DNA of 64,000 nucleotides from Hyperoodon ampullatus (Eukaryota; Chordata; Mammalia; Artiodactyla; Ziphiidae): positions 97,739,513-97,803,512 of the forward strand of contig OX457057.1 in assembly GCA_949752795.1 (NCBI GenBank). Reading direction: 5' to 3'. Positions 34,090-45,700 of this stretch are shown one piece after another. The translations under genes were made by a program, and so were the position numbers. How positions within the stretch are numbered: the stretch's first letter is position 1; each line of letters opens with the position of its first letter. The notes beneath the pieces are model-generated. The model saw nothing but the letters and a program-made list of their open reading frames with translations, was not told where the DNA came from and made no database searches.

Positions 34090-34865
34090 GAAAAGTCTCC
34101 CCTGCTTCCCTGGCCTCAGCTTTGGCTTCTCCCTGCTGTCTAGATACTGAGAAGAAAAATGATGCCCCATGGAGACCACTTTTTTCTTTGTTCTGTGTGA
34201 GAGTTACCTTGGTGGTCTGTGGGCAGGTGAATCAGCACTGAGGCTAACCATGGAGGTTGGCCAAGGTGTGCTGCTTTCTGGGGACTTTCAGACACAGAGG
34301 AGTAGCGAGATCGTTTGTGCTTTAGGGTCTGGAAATGAGAAGTAGCCCCAGCCCCAGCACGGATCCTGGGGAAGGAAAAGGGACTAAACTCCAATCTGTG
34401 GAGAGTGGACCCAGGAGCCCTGCAGACTCAGCATGGGAATGGTGGTGTATGGGCATGAACAACATGAGAGTGGGTAGTAACTCTGGGAGCAGGACTGGGG
34501 GCGCTTTGGGCCCTACCTGGAGTTATCCCCCTGGAAGATCCATGTGGCCTGTGGGGCTCTGGGTGGCACAGGACCAGCTTCTCCTTCTGACCATGTGGGA
34601 ATAGTGTCAACAGGCAGCGGGACTGGTCAGAGTTCCAGGGCTCCTGGCCCCCTTTGGGAAGTTGACCACCCACTTCGGAGCACATAAGACTTGGGGTTCT
34701 TGGACAATTCAAAGGGAGAGGAAGCTTCAGGAGGAAGGTATAGATTTCCTTCAAGTATAGTAGACTGGGTCTGGATGGTTTTAATTAAAATTCCAAAATC
34801 AAACAAATGCAATAGTATTTGTACCCCAATTTTCTGTTGCCACTCATCAAGGTTACTAAATAAAA
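34090..34865. other. Intergenic stretch, no recognised feature
   Basis: I see no exon, known repeat or regulatory motif that I can support here. Confidence 0.4.
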
Positions 34866-34867
34866 CA

Positions 34868-35095
34868 GCAGCTTCTATATTCCAAGAACTTACTGTGTGC
34901 CACATATATGCCAAACCTTCCATATACATTATTCTATTTGATCCTCAAAACAAGAGAGGTGCTTTTTATCATCATTTTACACATGAGGAAACTGAGGCAC
35001 AGAGAGGTTAATCAACTTGCCCAAAGTCACACAGCTAGCAGAGCTATGAACTGGGTTTATAATCCACATTATCTCTCACTCCAGAATCCTTCAAC
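34868..35095 (-). mobile_element. MIR SINE, near full length
   Basis: Reverse MIR: ATTTGATCCTCAAAACAAG, CACATGAGGAAACTGAGGCA, then AAAGTCACACAGCTAGCAGA. Confidence 0.88.
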
Positions 35096-35498
35096 CACAG
35101 ATCCCACCCTACATCTGCATCTAGGGGTTCCCATCTGTGGGGGTCCCAGGAGATCTGGGCCTGCAGGCAGGAGTCCTGGGGTCTGGAGGCTCCAGGACCT
35201 AACATGATGGGGCCACTGTCAGGTGCCTGTCTCCCACAGCTGGATTCTATTACAGTGTGGATGGCCTCCTCTAGAAAGCAACCTTCTCCTGGGCCGCGAA
35301 GGAACAGGGTGACCACAGCCAGTGAACCCTGGGGCCCCTTGAGTTTCCACTGCCCGCCCGGCAGGGTTTCACAAACCCGTTGACGTTGACAGGGAGGCCT
35401 GTGTGGAGAGAGCAGGAAGCCTGGGGGCCCTGTGGTCTGCTGGCATTGCTCAGAGTTTCCTTAGCTGAGCTCTTCCTGCAAGGCCCTCTTCAGGGCTC

Positions 35499-35532
35499 TG
35501 CCAGGCCAGCACCCCTGCCAGGCCAGCACCCC
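35499..35532. repeat. 17-bp tandem duplication
   Basis: The unit TGCCAGGCCAGCACCCC occurs twice, head to tail, without mismatch. Confidence 0.9.
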
Positions 35533-36028
35533 CTGTCCTGAGGGCTGCTTTGGCCTTGTCTGGCTCTGAGAGACAAAGCCTACTGACCCCAGGGTCTCTG
35601 AAGGGCCAGGAAGGCCCTGTCCTCTGGGCGCTGAGCCTTGGCGGAGCTTTGAGATTCTGGCGATGGCCTCAGGGTGTCTGAAGGTTCCCGGGGACCAGCA
35701 CTGTGAAGTGGGGCAGGGACAGTGCTACCTGCAGTCAGAATTCCCAGCCTCCAAGCTCAGCTCCAATGCAGACTAGGGCTGTGACCTCTGGCAGGTGTCT
35801 TACCTCCCCGAGCCCCCTTCCCTCATCTGCCTTACAGGGGTGTAAAACCCTTTTCAAACAGGAAAATGCTCTGCAAGTATTAGTGGCCCTCACCTGGCCG
35901 TGGCCTGACCTTAGGACCCATTGGTCCTCCCTTGTGGAAAATGCCAAGTCTGAATTTGCAGGTTCCCACAGAAAAGGGGAAAAGCATCCTAGGTAGAGGA
36001 CAGCCTGAGCAAATGCTCAGAGTCAGGA

Positions 36029-36245
36029 ACACACACACACACATCTGTTGAGCTCTTTGTGCCAGGCACTGTCTTAAATATTTTACATACATGAACTCAT
36101 TTCTCTCTCTTAATATCCCTATAAAGTAGATACTAGCTTGCCCCCATTTTACAGCTGAGGCAATGGAGGCCCAGAGAGGTAAAGTAACTTGCTCAAGATC
36201 ACACAGCTGGAAGTGGGGAACCAAGATTGTAACCCAAGCAGTCTG
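36029..36245 (-). mobile_element. MIR SINE with a short CA run at its left edge
   Basis: A CA run at about 36029-36043, then reverse MIR: GTGCCAGGCACTGTCTTAAA, ACAGCTGAGGCAATGGAGGC, AGATCACACAGCTGG. Confidence 0.82.
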
Positions 36246-36249
36246 CGAT

Positions 36250-37635
36250 GAGAACATGGGTGGAGGCAAAGGCAGTGGGCCTGGAAAAGATGTCAGGGAT
36301 TTGGGCACATCTACCTTGTCCTCTGTGGTAGGGCGAGCGTCTAGTACGGTGCCTGGCACATTGTGGGTACTCAAAGGTGTTCCTGAAACCTAGGCTCTGC
36401 AGAAGGTGTGGTCAGCTTGTTTATCTGGGGACACTGAAATTTTGCACGATCAGGGGAAGCTGGACTTACTGGGTGGGGGGAAGTATGGGCCCAGGGCTGA
36501 AGCCTACACTGTCTCATTGCCTCTTTGGCTTGAGATTTGGTCCCTGCCCAAGCCAGTCCTGGGACAGTAGTCTCCTTCTCAGTGGGGCTGCTGGACCCCC
36601 ACTGGCAGGAGGGCCCACCAGGTGGACAGGCAGGAATTTTAAATAGTTCCTCAATCCCCCTCTGGGCCCCTCCCCTTAGGCCCTGCCTCTCCTCCCTTCC
36701 CTCAGGTACTGGCACACTACCTACTTTCCTCCCTGTGGGATGTTCTTCGCTCCCGGAGCTCAGGTTCTGGGGTGGGCTGGACTTCTGGGGGGACACACAC
36801 AGACTTGGAGGAGCATGTTTGCTGCCGGCAGAGGCTGCTGAGAGACCGACCTGTGTGCCGGGCTGGAGAGCTGGGAGGCTGGTGAGAAAGGAAGTTTCCG
36901 TGCTCTGTGGCACTCAGACCCCACCAGGAATGTGGCTTTGGGCCAGGATCCCTCTGGGCAAGAAAGGATGACTCGGCAGAAACAGCATCCTGACCCCACA
37001 GGATAACTGGAGCCGTTGCACTGGGGGTGGATGCCAAGCGGCAGGGCTGGTGAATTTATGACCCCTCCACCTCAGCCTTCATCTCCACCCTCCCCCCAGC
37101 CCGCCTTTAGATGCCCTTCTCTGGGCTGCGGTCTTCAGACTCTCAGAGTAACAACTTTCAGACAGACTGGACCGGGGGCCCCCAGCTCTTCCCACTCCAA
37201 GGGATGGAATTAAGAAATGATGGGGAGGAAGCAATCTGCCATTGAGGCCCCCAGGTCTGGCCAAGGGCAGGCGCCCAGCATGACTCAAGTTGGGGGGCAC
37301 TGGGCAGTGGAAGGAGCTGGCCTGGGCCAGGCACCGGGGAATTCCAGCCCAGCAGAGCCAATTGGAAGCACATGTGTTTAGACAGGCATGGAAACCCACA
37401 AAGCTGCTTTTCCGTTCCTTGAGTCCAGCTTCTGAAAAATGAAGCCTCTATCACCAGGAACCCTGGGAAATGTGTCCCTTTGTCACCAAAAGCTTTCATG
37501 GGACAGGCCAGTCACTACTGGGGAGTATAATGGCACTCTAATTGGTGCCAGCCTTCTGCCCACTTGCATCCCAGGTCCTGAGCAGAAATGGATGATGGTA
37601 GTGGTGAAAATGAGGATATTGTTATAGCCCCAGCC
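36250..37635. other. GC-rich intergenic stretch, no recognised gene
   Basis: Open frames occur on both strands but they overlap one another without splice-site support. No known family or repeat was recognised. Confidence 0.4.
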
Positions 37636-37639
37636 GCTG

Positions 37640-37850
37640 CTGCTGTTAGAATTCATCAAGTGTTTCGCACATACACTGCTAACCATTTTTACCTATTTAA
37701 TCTCACGCATTCCTCATAAATACCCTATAAAGTACGTATGTACTGAGCTCCTAATTTTAAGAAAGGAAACAGCTTTGCAGAAGATTAACTTGCCTGAGGT
37801 CACCCAGGTACTAAGTGGCAGAATAAACTTCCAAGTCTGGGATCTTAATG
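37640..37850 (-). mobile_element. MIR SINE
   Basis: Reverse MIR: CATACACTGCTAACCATTTT, TAAATACCCTATAAAGTACG, GGTCACCCAGGTACTAAGTG. Confidence 0.7.
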
Positions 37851-38064
37851 ATTGGCTTGATTTCATGACCCCCTTCTTATGCCCCTTGGGGGAAAGAGGA
37901 AGGCAGAGTGCTTATGGCTCTGCCCCCTTCCCTGGGTGCCACACAGTGACAGAGGGTCACCAGGGTTGGCCCATGGAAACACTGACCCCTTTCTGGGAGC
38001 TGTTGCAACACTTGGCAGTTTCCTATGCAAAGCATCTTGGGCTCTTGGGGTCTGGCGAGCAGTG

Positions 38065-38190
38065 AGGATCCTGGGATTTGGGGCTAGACGACACGAGTCT
38101 GCCCTTGACTTACTAGCTGTGCGGCTTTGACACTTTACTCTGTCCCTCTGACCTTGGCTCCCTCACCTGTTAAATGAGAAGGAAGAACAC
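38065..38190 (+). mobile_element. MIR SINE
   Basis: Forward MIR: CTTGACTTACTAGCTGTGCG, then CCCTCACCTGTTAAATGAG. Confidence 0.65.
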
Positions 38191-38199
38191 AACGACTTG

Positions 38200-39420
38200 C
38201 CCTCCGTTACCTGCCCAGTGAGATAAACCATAGACCATAAGGCCACTGCAGCCAGGGGAGCCAGCCAGACAGCAAGCAGAGGGCCTGACTGGGGCGTCCA
38301 GAGGGGAAGAGGTAGGCGGGGCTGGCATCACACGGCTTGGCTCCCTGGTCAGGAAAGAGGCGGGCAGAGATCAGGAGTTCCTTTCTTAACAGATGGCAGC
38401 TGCTTTGCATTAATTCATCTGCCTCATAGAGATCACCTGGAGGTGAGGACCCACAGCAGAACGGCTGCATCTTCCCAGGAAAATCCCATGGGCAGAACAG
38501 GTCTAGGCACCAGATGACAATCAATTCCTTGCAAGGGCCCTGTTTTCTGACTTCCCTGTTGATGGAATCTCTTGTCCTGCTCTAACGTGGGCTTCTGTTA
38601 GTTGACTGGTTCCTGTTGCCCCAGCAACAGAGCAATAGTGGAGGAGGTGGCTGCAAACGGCTGTTAAATCACTTAATCAACTGTGACACACAGGCACCCT
38701 GCCAGACAGGGGTGGTTACAGCTATGCCAGACTTAGTCACTGCCTGCAACTTAATGTGGCTAAGATGGTCATAAACATGCACGGAACAGGCAAATAGGCC
38801 CCCAACAAATACATCTTGGTTGATTGATTTCAGAATCATGAAGACATTATATTATGTCCCTTACAGTTTTATCCCTGAGTTTATTTTGTTATATTCAAGA
38901 CCTTGGCAATTTCCATAGAAGGTGTATGGGCAGGCTATCCCCCCAGTCACCCCATTCCTCGGCTCTTCATGAGGATTTATCAATAACAACATATCCGTTC
39001 TGTTTGGGCTGTTATTATGGTTCTCTTCTGAAACATCCTGTAGTGGTTATTTTTTGGAAACATCATTTGGCTCATAATTTCTTAGCAACAGAATTGAGGG
39101 CTAACAGCCGATGTAACTCCAAGCGAGATGATTGTACCTCGTGCGTGGGCAAACAAACCCACAGCAGCCAAGTCCGAGCACTCTCTGATTATGGGTTTCA
39201 TTGCTTTAGGTCATCGAACGTCACCAGTATCCACCACGAGCCAAGCTTGCTTTGTTATATGCCTGAGAGCATTTGCTGTGGCAGCCACACACCCAGGGCC
39301 CGGGAGAGCTTTCAGTCACCAGGTGCCCAAGGCCGTCGTCACAGCCTCGTCTCCTCCGGGTACAGGTCCCAGACTGTGTGTCTGACTTGGAAGAGGAGGA
39401 GGGCGGGGCTGTGGCCCCTC
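38200..39420. other. Repeat-poor block, candidate regulatory region
   Basis: No transposon I recognise and no exon. AT-rich phrases (for example AATCACTTAATCAACTGTG and GGTTGATTGATTTCAGAATC) stand beside an RFX-like palindrome at 38615. This looks like non-coding sequence kept free of insertions. Enhancer function is inference. Confidence 0.35.
38615..38628. promoter_or_regulatory. RFX X-box-like palindrome
   Basis: GTTGCC-CC-AGCAAC fits the two half-sites of the RFX consensus (GTNRCC and RGYAAC) with a 2-bp gap. A weaker variant, TTTGCC-T-AGCAAC, lies near 56216. Confidence 0.45.
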
Positions 39421-39655
39421 ACCCTGTGCGTGCCTGCACATCATGTCCTCACAACCCCCCTGTGCAGCGGTATCAGGACTGTCCTGCCGTGTGACAGCCG
39501 AGGAAGCGGCAGTTCAAGCAGGTGAAGCCACCAGCCATGGCCACAGGTTGGCAGAGGCAGGATTGGAATCAGGACCTGTCCAAGCCCCCAGCCTCCATCC
39601 TTTCTTTGTTTCCTTCCATCCTTCCTTCCTTCATGTCTTCTTTTTCTTTTTTTAA

Positions 39656-40993
39656 TAGTCAGTATTCTTAGTTCAAGGGCTCCTATTGCAAACATAAAAC
39701 CAAACATGGGCTTTGATTCTGGGAACCTGAATTCACACATCTAGGAAGAGAAAAGCAAACTGTGATCCATGTACATGGATGAAAACCAAAGGATCATGGC
39801 TAATCACATTGGAGTTTTTCTTGCTGTTGTTGTTTGTTTGTTTGTTTTTTGGCCCCTCCGTGCAGCAAGTGGGATCTTAGTTTCCCAACTGGGATGGAAT
39901 CCGTGCCCCCTGCAGTGGAAGCGCAGAGTCCTAACCACTGGACTGCCAGGGATGTCCCTCACACTGGAGTTGTAAAATTTCTACAGCCTAGAACCCAGAA
40001 GCCACAGGTCTTATAGGTCATTCTGGATGTCCCACGGGGTATCTGTACTTTTCTTGAGTTGAGAAAACTTATCAGCCTTCAGCTTCTGGTTAATAACACT
40101 GGTTAACCCCCAAGCATTAAGGATATATGAACAGCTCCGGAAGACTTCATTCTCAATGTCGTGCATCCCCTTCACCATTGTTGACACTGGTTGAATCCTG
40201 GATAGATTTTTCACCATGGATTCAATGAGATCAGTCACATTTCATCCAATAGACCAGCTGGTTATCCTTTTAGCTTGGTGATTTCACACGCACTTTCCAC
40301 CACGGTCTTGTATGCTTCTTTCCAATTTTCACTATTGTTGTTCTTTCCCATTTCTGGACTCAGTTCCCGGAGAGAAACGCTGGCCACATATACTTCAAAC
40401 AGCCACACTTGAGTTGCCGTGTTCTCTCCAAATCCATCCATGACAGCTGCCGGCATGAATGCCAAGTTTTCAGCCATAAAATAGTGAAACCTATCAGAAT
40501 CCACATTTGACACCCACTTTCAATCACACGGTGCTTAAGTAATCCATTTTCCAGGTAACGTATGTGAGAATATCCACTGGGCTGGAAACCACAATTATGA
40601 TGCAATCAGGACTGTACTTGATGATCTGAGGAACAATGAATTTGAAGACAGCATTCCTCTGCGGCAGATTAAGATGCCTCTCTCCTTCTCACTGGTGCAC
40701 ACTTGCAGCTACCCTCATGATCTCTGAATTGGCAATCACAGAGTAAACAGTATCAGCCACAAATTTGGTGTCTGAAGAAAGAAGTCCCCATGCTGCAGCT
40801 GCATCATTTCTATTTTGAGTTTATCTTTGCAAGCATCCACAAGGGCAAGTTCATCAGCCAGGGACTTTCCCAGAATGCTGATGTCACATGCCATACCTAC
40901 ATGTCCAATACCCACTACAATGATTTTATTATTTGGGGCTGTTGCCTCTTCTTCTGCGACCAGCGCAATCAGTTTTTCCTTAAGAGATGCCAT
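39656..40993 (-). pseudogene. LDHB: Processed LDHB (lactate dehydrogenase B) pseudogene
   Basis: An intronless minus-strand copy of LDHB mRNA. The start reads [18 protein letters not shown], closer to LDHB than LDHA; other recognisable parts include [40 protein letters not shown] and [13 protein letters not shown]. It is broken by several frame changes, an in-frame TGA in the first third, and an early stop before the normal C terminus. Sequence resembling the LDHB 3' UTR follows (CATCCATGTACATGGATCAC) and runs to an A-rich tail (T-rich on plus at about 39640-39655). A SINE at 39817-39958 splits the UTR. Non-functional as an enzyme; any 5' UTR portion right of 40993 is unclear. Confidence 0.93.
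39817..39958 (-). mobile_element. Short CHR-type SINE inside the LDHB pseudogene 3' UTR
   Basis: Reverse copy: a TTTG-repeat tail, then GTGGGATCTTAGTTTCCCAA, and ending ACTGCCAGGGATGTCCC. The imperfect duplication is TCACATTGGAGTT (39804-39816) and TCACACTGGAGTT (39959-39971). Confidence 0.88.
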
Positions 40994-41334
40994 TGTGCAC
41001 AGGAGAGAGAAGGCTTTGGGGACAGTTGTAACGGCCGTGCAAAGGATACAAGGTCAGCCATGTGTCCAGCCTCCTCTCTTTCTGTTCATCCTGTTCACGC
41101 ATCCAAGTCCATAGGGACAGCTAGGCCTTCATGAGATGTGTGATCTCCATAAGGCTGTTCTCCAGAGTGTAGCACATGAGGGCCATTGCCGCACACCAGT
41201 TCCATAGGGGAGCCACTGACCCCAGCATTCACAGGGAGTGTGGGGCCTGCCTGCCATTGGGGCTCGTAATCCCTTTTTTATTTTGGTCCCTCCCCAAGGC
41301 TGAGACCATGGTTCTCCATGGTAGGAATGCAAAT

Positions 41335-41480
41335 TAAAGTAATAGCGACCACTTATTACTCTGAGCCAGGAACTTGATTTATATGCCTCTATTCACTCCT
41401 TAAAACTTTATAAGGACATTTACAGATCAGGAAATTGAGGGTCAGAGTAGTTGAATGACTTACCATAAGTTTCATAAAAC
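41335..41480 (-). mobile_element. MIR SINE
   Basis: Reverse MIR: GACCACTTATTACTCTGAGC, then CAGGAAATTGAGGGTCAGAG. Confidence 0.65.
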
Positions 41481-42109
41481 AGGTTCTTTTGGTGACACCC
41501 ACAGTCATCCTCCTCCCCTTCCCACAGCTCTGTTACTCATGAGCGTAGGTGGATTCACTGAGCAACCCTTGATGCTTATGCTCTGGGTCCCCTTACTCAC
41601 AGCTGCCCCTTCCAAGCCCTAGAAATCTATTCACATGGCCACATATTTTTGTGAAATTTGAAAAAATAAGATGTTTTAATTTTTATCTTCTAGAGGAGGG
41701 CTTCCCTCAGGTTCCACAGAACCTGGATCACCTGTTCATGAGTGTATAACTTAAACATCCTATCTAAAAGTTTGCTTCTTCCTTCTGTCTCCTTTCCCTA
41801 CTTTATTTGCTCTCCTTGGCACTTTCACTAACACACCATGTACTTTATGTATTTATCTTATTTACTGCACATCGTAGGCACCACTCACTAAGTGTTTTGG
41901 GTTGAATGAAGGCAGCCATTGTCCTTATACATAGAGCCATCCTGTGCAGTAGGTTGTTTCCATATTATAGAAAAGATATAAAGATGTGAGAAATGGCTTG
42001 TTCAAAGGCACCCACCAACAAATCCAGTCTCCGTTCTCCTGCTCTGAGCTACCTTTGGACTTGGCCATGTCTAGATTTCCTCTGGCCATGACATCATAAC
42101 TTACTCATA

Positions 42110-42700
42110 GATCAGACATCTCCCTGGTATTTCATCCTTGACTCCTCCCTCTCTCAACAAGCTCCCCCTACCCTCCAAATACTATTGACCGCCTTCCAAA
42201 TATCTCTCAGACCCAATCACTTTACTTCCCCCACCACAAACAGGGTCTTCATCAGCTTCCTGGTGGTCTCCCTGCCCCTGGCCTTTTCCCCCTACAGCTT
42301 CCAGAGGCTGACCTGATCAAGTCACTCTCTTGCTGGAGAACTATCCCATGGATTCTTATTTCTTAGAGGTCAGATCTGAGATCCTCAGCCTGACCCACAA
42401 GACCCACATTGGCTTTTATTTTTTCCAGTTCCTCAAACTCACCATCTCCTTCCTGACTCAGAGCCTTTGCACATGCTCCACCCACCCTCAGCGGCTGCAC
42501 GTTCTTCCTCTCCTCCCTCCCTATCATCCTACTTAATTTCTACTCACCCTTTTGGTCTCAAAGCAGCATCACTTCCTCAGGGCTACCTTCCATGTCCATC
42601 CACACTGGGTGAGAGCCCCTGTGAATTGTTTTTACAGCTCCCTGTATATCTCTGCTAAGAACTGATTACAACTGTCATTAAATAACCTATCGCATTGTTT
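42110..42700. repeat. L2 LINE relic, long
   Basis: CTTCCTGGTGGTCTCCCTGC, GATCAAGTCACTCTCTTGC, CAGAGCCTTTGCACATGC and CACTTCCTCAGGGCTACC occur in the normal L2 order. Confidence 0.7.
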
Positions 42701-42784
42701 TTTTTGGGGGGGTTGATCTGCTGTTGTGACCCCTCCCTCCACCTTCCTCCTCAGACCAGGTGTACCTTGCTCACTACTATATCT

Positions 42785-42870
42785 TTGTATGCTATTGTTC
42801 GTTTGTTTGTTTCATATTGGAGTATAGTTGATTAACAATGTTGTGTTAGTTTCAGGTGTACAGTATGTAT
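42785..42870. mobile_element. L1 fragment
   Basis: TTGGAGTATAGTTGATTAAC, then TGTTGTGTTAGTTTCAGGTG, a phrase common in L1s of whales and ruminants. Confidence 0.65.
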
Positions 42871-43114
42871 TGTTTGTTTGGCTTAAGGGATAAAGACATG
42901 TATTCCTCTCTCACATATAACCCTCAAGGTGAGTGTTTCTTATCAGTGGGCAGCAGTGTTCCACGTTGTCCTTTGGGGACCCAAGTTCCTTCCATCCTGT
43001 GGCTCTGTCATTCCTAGGAGTCGTCATCTGCATAGTTGAGGCTGGGTCATTGCCACATCTGAGTTGGAGCCAGCAGAAAGGGGGAAGAGTTTTCTAGGTT
43101 TTGGCTTAGCTCCA

Positions 43115-43650
43115 GTTATCTACTATAGAATAACAAACCACACCAAAATAGTGCTATAAAATATCAACTATTCCATTATCCTCATCGGTTCTGTGGGTCT
43201 GAGAGGAATGCTGGGGATTTTGGACAGAATTCAGGGAGGATGGCTTGTCTCTCTGCTCTACAACGTCTGGGGCCTCAGCTGGGAAGACTCAGGTAACTGG
43301 GGGTGACTCAGATGGTTGGGGGCTGAACTGTCAGGAGACACCTTCACTTGCCTGGTGCTTGGCTAGAAGACTGGGCTCAGCAGGGCTTGTTCCAGGGCAC
43401 TGACATGGAGCCTCTCTAACTTGGTGGCCTCAGGGGAGTTGGACTTCTTTTATGGAGGCTCAGGGCGCCAAGAGCGAGTGTTCCCACAAAGTAGAAGCTG
43501 CCTAGCCTTCTATGCCCTAGCCTCGGAAATCACATTGCTTCCCACTTTCCTCTTGGGTGAAGACTGCCCAGGTTCAAATAGAGGGGTCACAGACACCTAC
43601 CACTTGGCAGGTAGAGAGTCAAAGACTTTGTGTCATGTTTTAAAACCATT
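43115..43650 (-). mobile_element. MaLR-like LTR relic
   Basis: TAACAAACCACACCAAAATA, GTCTGGGGCCTCAGCTGGG and GCTCAGGGCGCCAAGAGCG match a common old interspersed repeat. I associate it with MaLR-type LTRs, but the family is not certain. Confidence 0.45.
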
Positions 43651-44149
43651 ATATCTGGAGGGGCTAATGTCAGCTTTACTCACATTGCCCTGGTGAGAAT
43701 GCAGTCATATGGTCCCTTCTAAACACACAGGGCTGGGAAACGCTGTCCCTAGTCAGGCAGCCATGCGCCCAGCTTCAAGCCCGTTATAATAGAAGAGAGA
43801 AAATGGATTTGGGTGGACTCTTTGTAGTCGGCCACGGTCTACTCTGGCTACCAAATATGTGTGTACTCCTCTTCCCACATGCAATACAGCTCTCCTCAGG
43901 AAAAAACCAAAGTTCCAGTGACTGAATCCACCGTTGCCTATTTGTTGAACAACTAAGTGATTGAATGTCTGCAGAGCCTCTGTGTTCACCCATCCATTAT
44001 GGATGGTCCATTTCTTAACCTAGAGCCTTGATGTCAGCTAGTTCTAAGTGGGGAGGCAAAACCACGTAGCTGTGGCCTGTTAGGAATGAAGAGAAATCTG
44101 CTTTTCCTTTTATGTCAGTACTTAATTCAATCTACTTACGGAGCAGGAA

Positions 44150-45240
44150 TATAAAAAAATGTTCATCGAAAAGAGTATCTGTCTCACACAGCATCTAAAA
44201 TTAATTCCAGATGGATCAAAGATTCAAATGTAAAAAGTAAGCCCACAAAATGCTAGGGTTCAAAAAGGGTAGGAGCAGACAGCTTACAGGAGAAAATAAA
44301 CAAAAGGCCAATAGTGGTATGAAAAGTCGTGTTCTCAAGGATGTGGGGAGACAGAAACTCTCACATGTTGTTTGTTGGTGTTTGAGTTGATCATATTTAG
44401 ACGGAGGGTTGGCATTATCTTTCAAGGTGTCAAATGTTCAGTATTTTTTACCTGGAAACTCCACTTTGAGGTATTTATTCTACAGATATACAGTATTCCC
44501 GCAAGTGAGCAAAACTATATGTCACAAATGTTCAATGTAGGCTTGTTTAGAATAGCTAAGTCTCTGGAAACCACCTAAATACCCATCCGTGGGAAACTAT
44601 CAAGTAAAGTAGAATCTCATGCAGCTGTTAAAAAGAACACAGTAGATTTATTAGTACTAACACAGAAAAATGTCCAAGGAACAGTGACAACTGGAAACTA
44701 AAGGCATGTTGGAGAACATTATGCATAGTGTAAGTTCACATGTATAAAGAAAGGAAACAAAATAATATATTCATATGTATTAAAAGATACCTGGAAATAT
44801 TCATAGAAAGTTTTAACAATAGTTACTTCAGGGGGGAGTGACTTTAAGGCTGGCGGTAGCAGGAAGATTTTTACATTTTCCTTTATACCCTTTCCCACTA
44901 TATGGATTGCTTTACAATACCCATATATCACTTTTTTAGGGGAATCAAATTCAGAATAGTGGGCACCTCTAGGGAAGAAGGGAAGGGCGTGGGAGAGAGG
45001 TCATAGGGCCCTTTAACTGTATGTATAATGTTATGTTTCTAAAAGAAATTGAAATGGTCAAAACGGTAAATTTTGTGTCAGTGTATCTGAACACAACAAA
45101 ATGAGGAAAAACTGTGGCAATCTGTTAAGAATTGGTAAAGCTGGTAGGTGGGTACTAGGGGGTTCATTTTATAATTCCCTCTGCTTTTCCATATTTTAAA
45201 AACATTTCACAACTTTAAAAAAGTTTTTTTTCTAAAAAGG
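44150..45240 (+). mobile_element. Old L1M relic, about 1.1 kb
   Basis: ATTAATTCCAGATGGATCAA, AACTCTCACATGTTGTTTGT, GGAAACTCCACTTTGAGGT and TTCTACAGATATACAG, then a 3'-UTR-like end. Reading frames are destroyed. Confidence 0.75.
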
Positions 45241-45394
45241 ATTCATTCAATACACAAGATAACATCAATGAAAAAGAAACCAGAAAAATGAAGCAAAAGG
45301 AAAACACAGGCCGTAAAATAAACGACTTCACGGCCCACACTTTTTATAAGCAACGTGGTAGATTCAATCACAGTCTCATCGGAGATGTGGACAC

Positions 45395-45700
45395 ATTTCC
45401 CACGCCGAGCTCAGGATGCACCTGAGCCGCCAGGAGCACAAGAGATGGCGTCGCTCAGCAAAAGGAAACGTGCCACCGTGGCGCGAGGCTGGAGGCGGGT
45501 GAACGTTAGGAGCTGTCGCAGCGGAGGCAAGAGCTGGCCAGTGCCCTGGCCACGCGAGCTGCCCCCTCAACCTAAAAAGCAGTGGGGCAGCCCTGCTCTC
45601 CTTTCCCTCAGCGGCCTCCCTCTCTGTCCCTTCTCCCGCTCCTGCCCTGGAGAGTTGGGAAAGCAGCGGGCTCACCGCGCACGCATGCACACCCTTCCCT
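45395..45700. promoter_or_regulatory. Locally CpG-dense block
   Basis: CpG dinucleotides are frequent here (for example GATGGCGTCGCTC, GTGGCGCGAGGC, CACCGCGCACGCATGC) compared with the flanks. A plus-strand frame starts MASLSKRKRATVARG but resembles no family I know and lacks splice support. It could be a small CpG island, a GC-rich pseudogene piece or chance. Confidence 0.35.
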
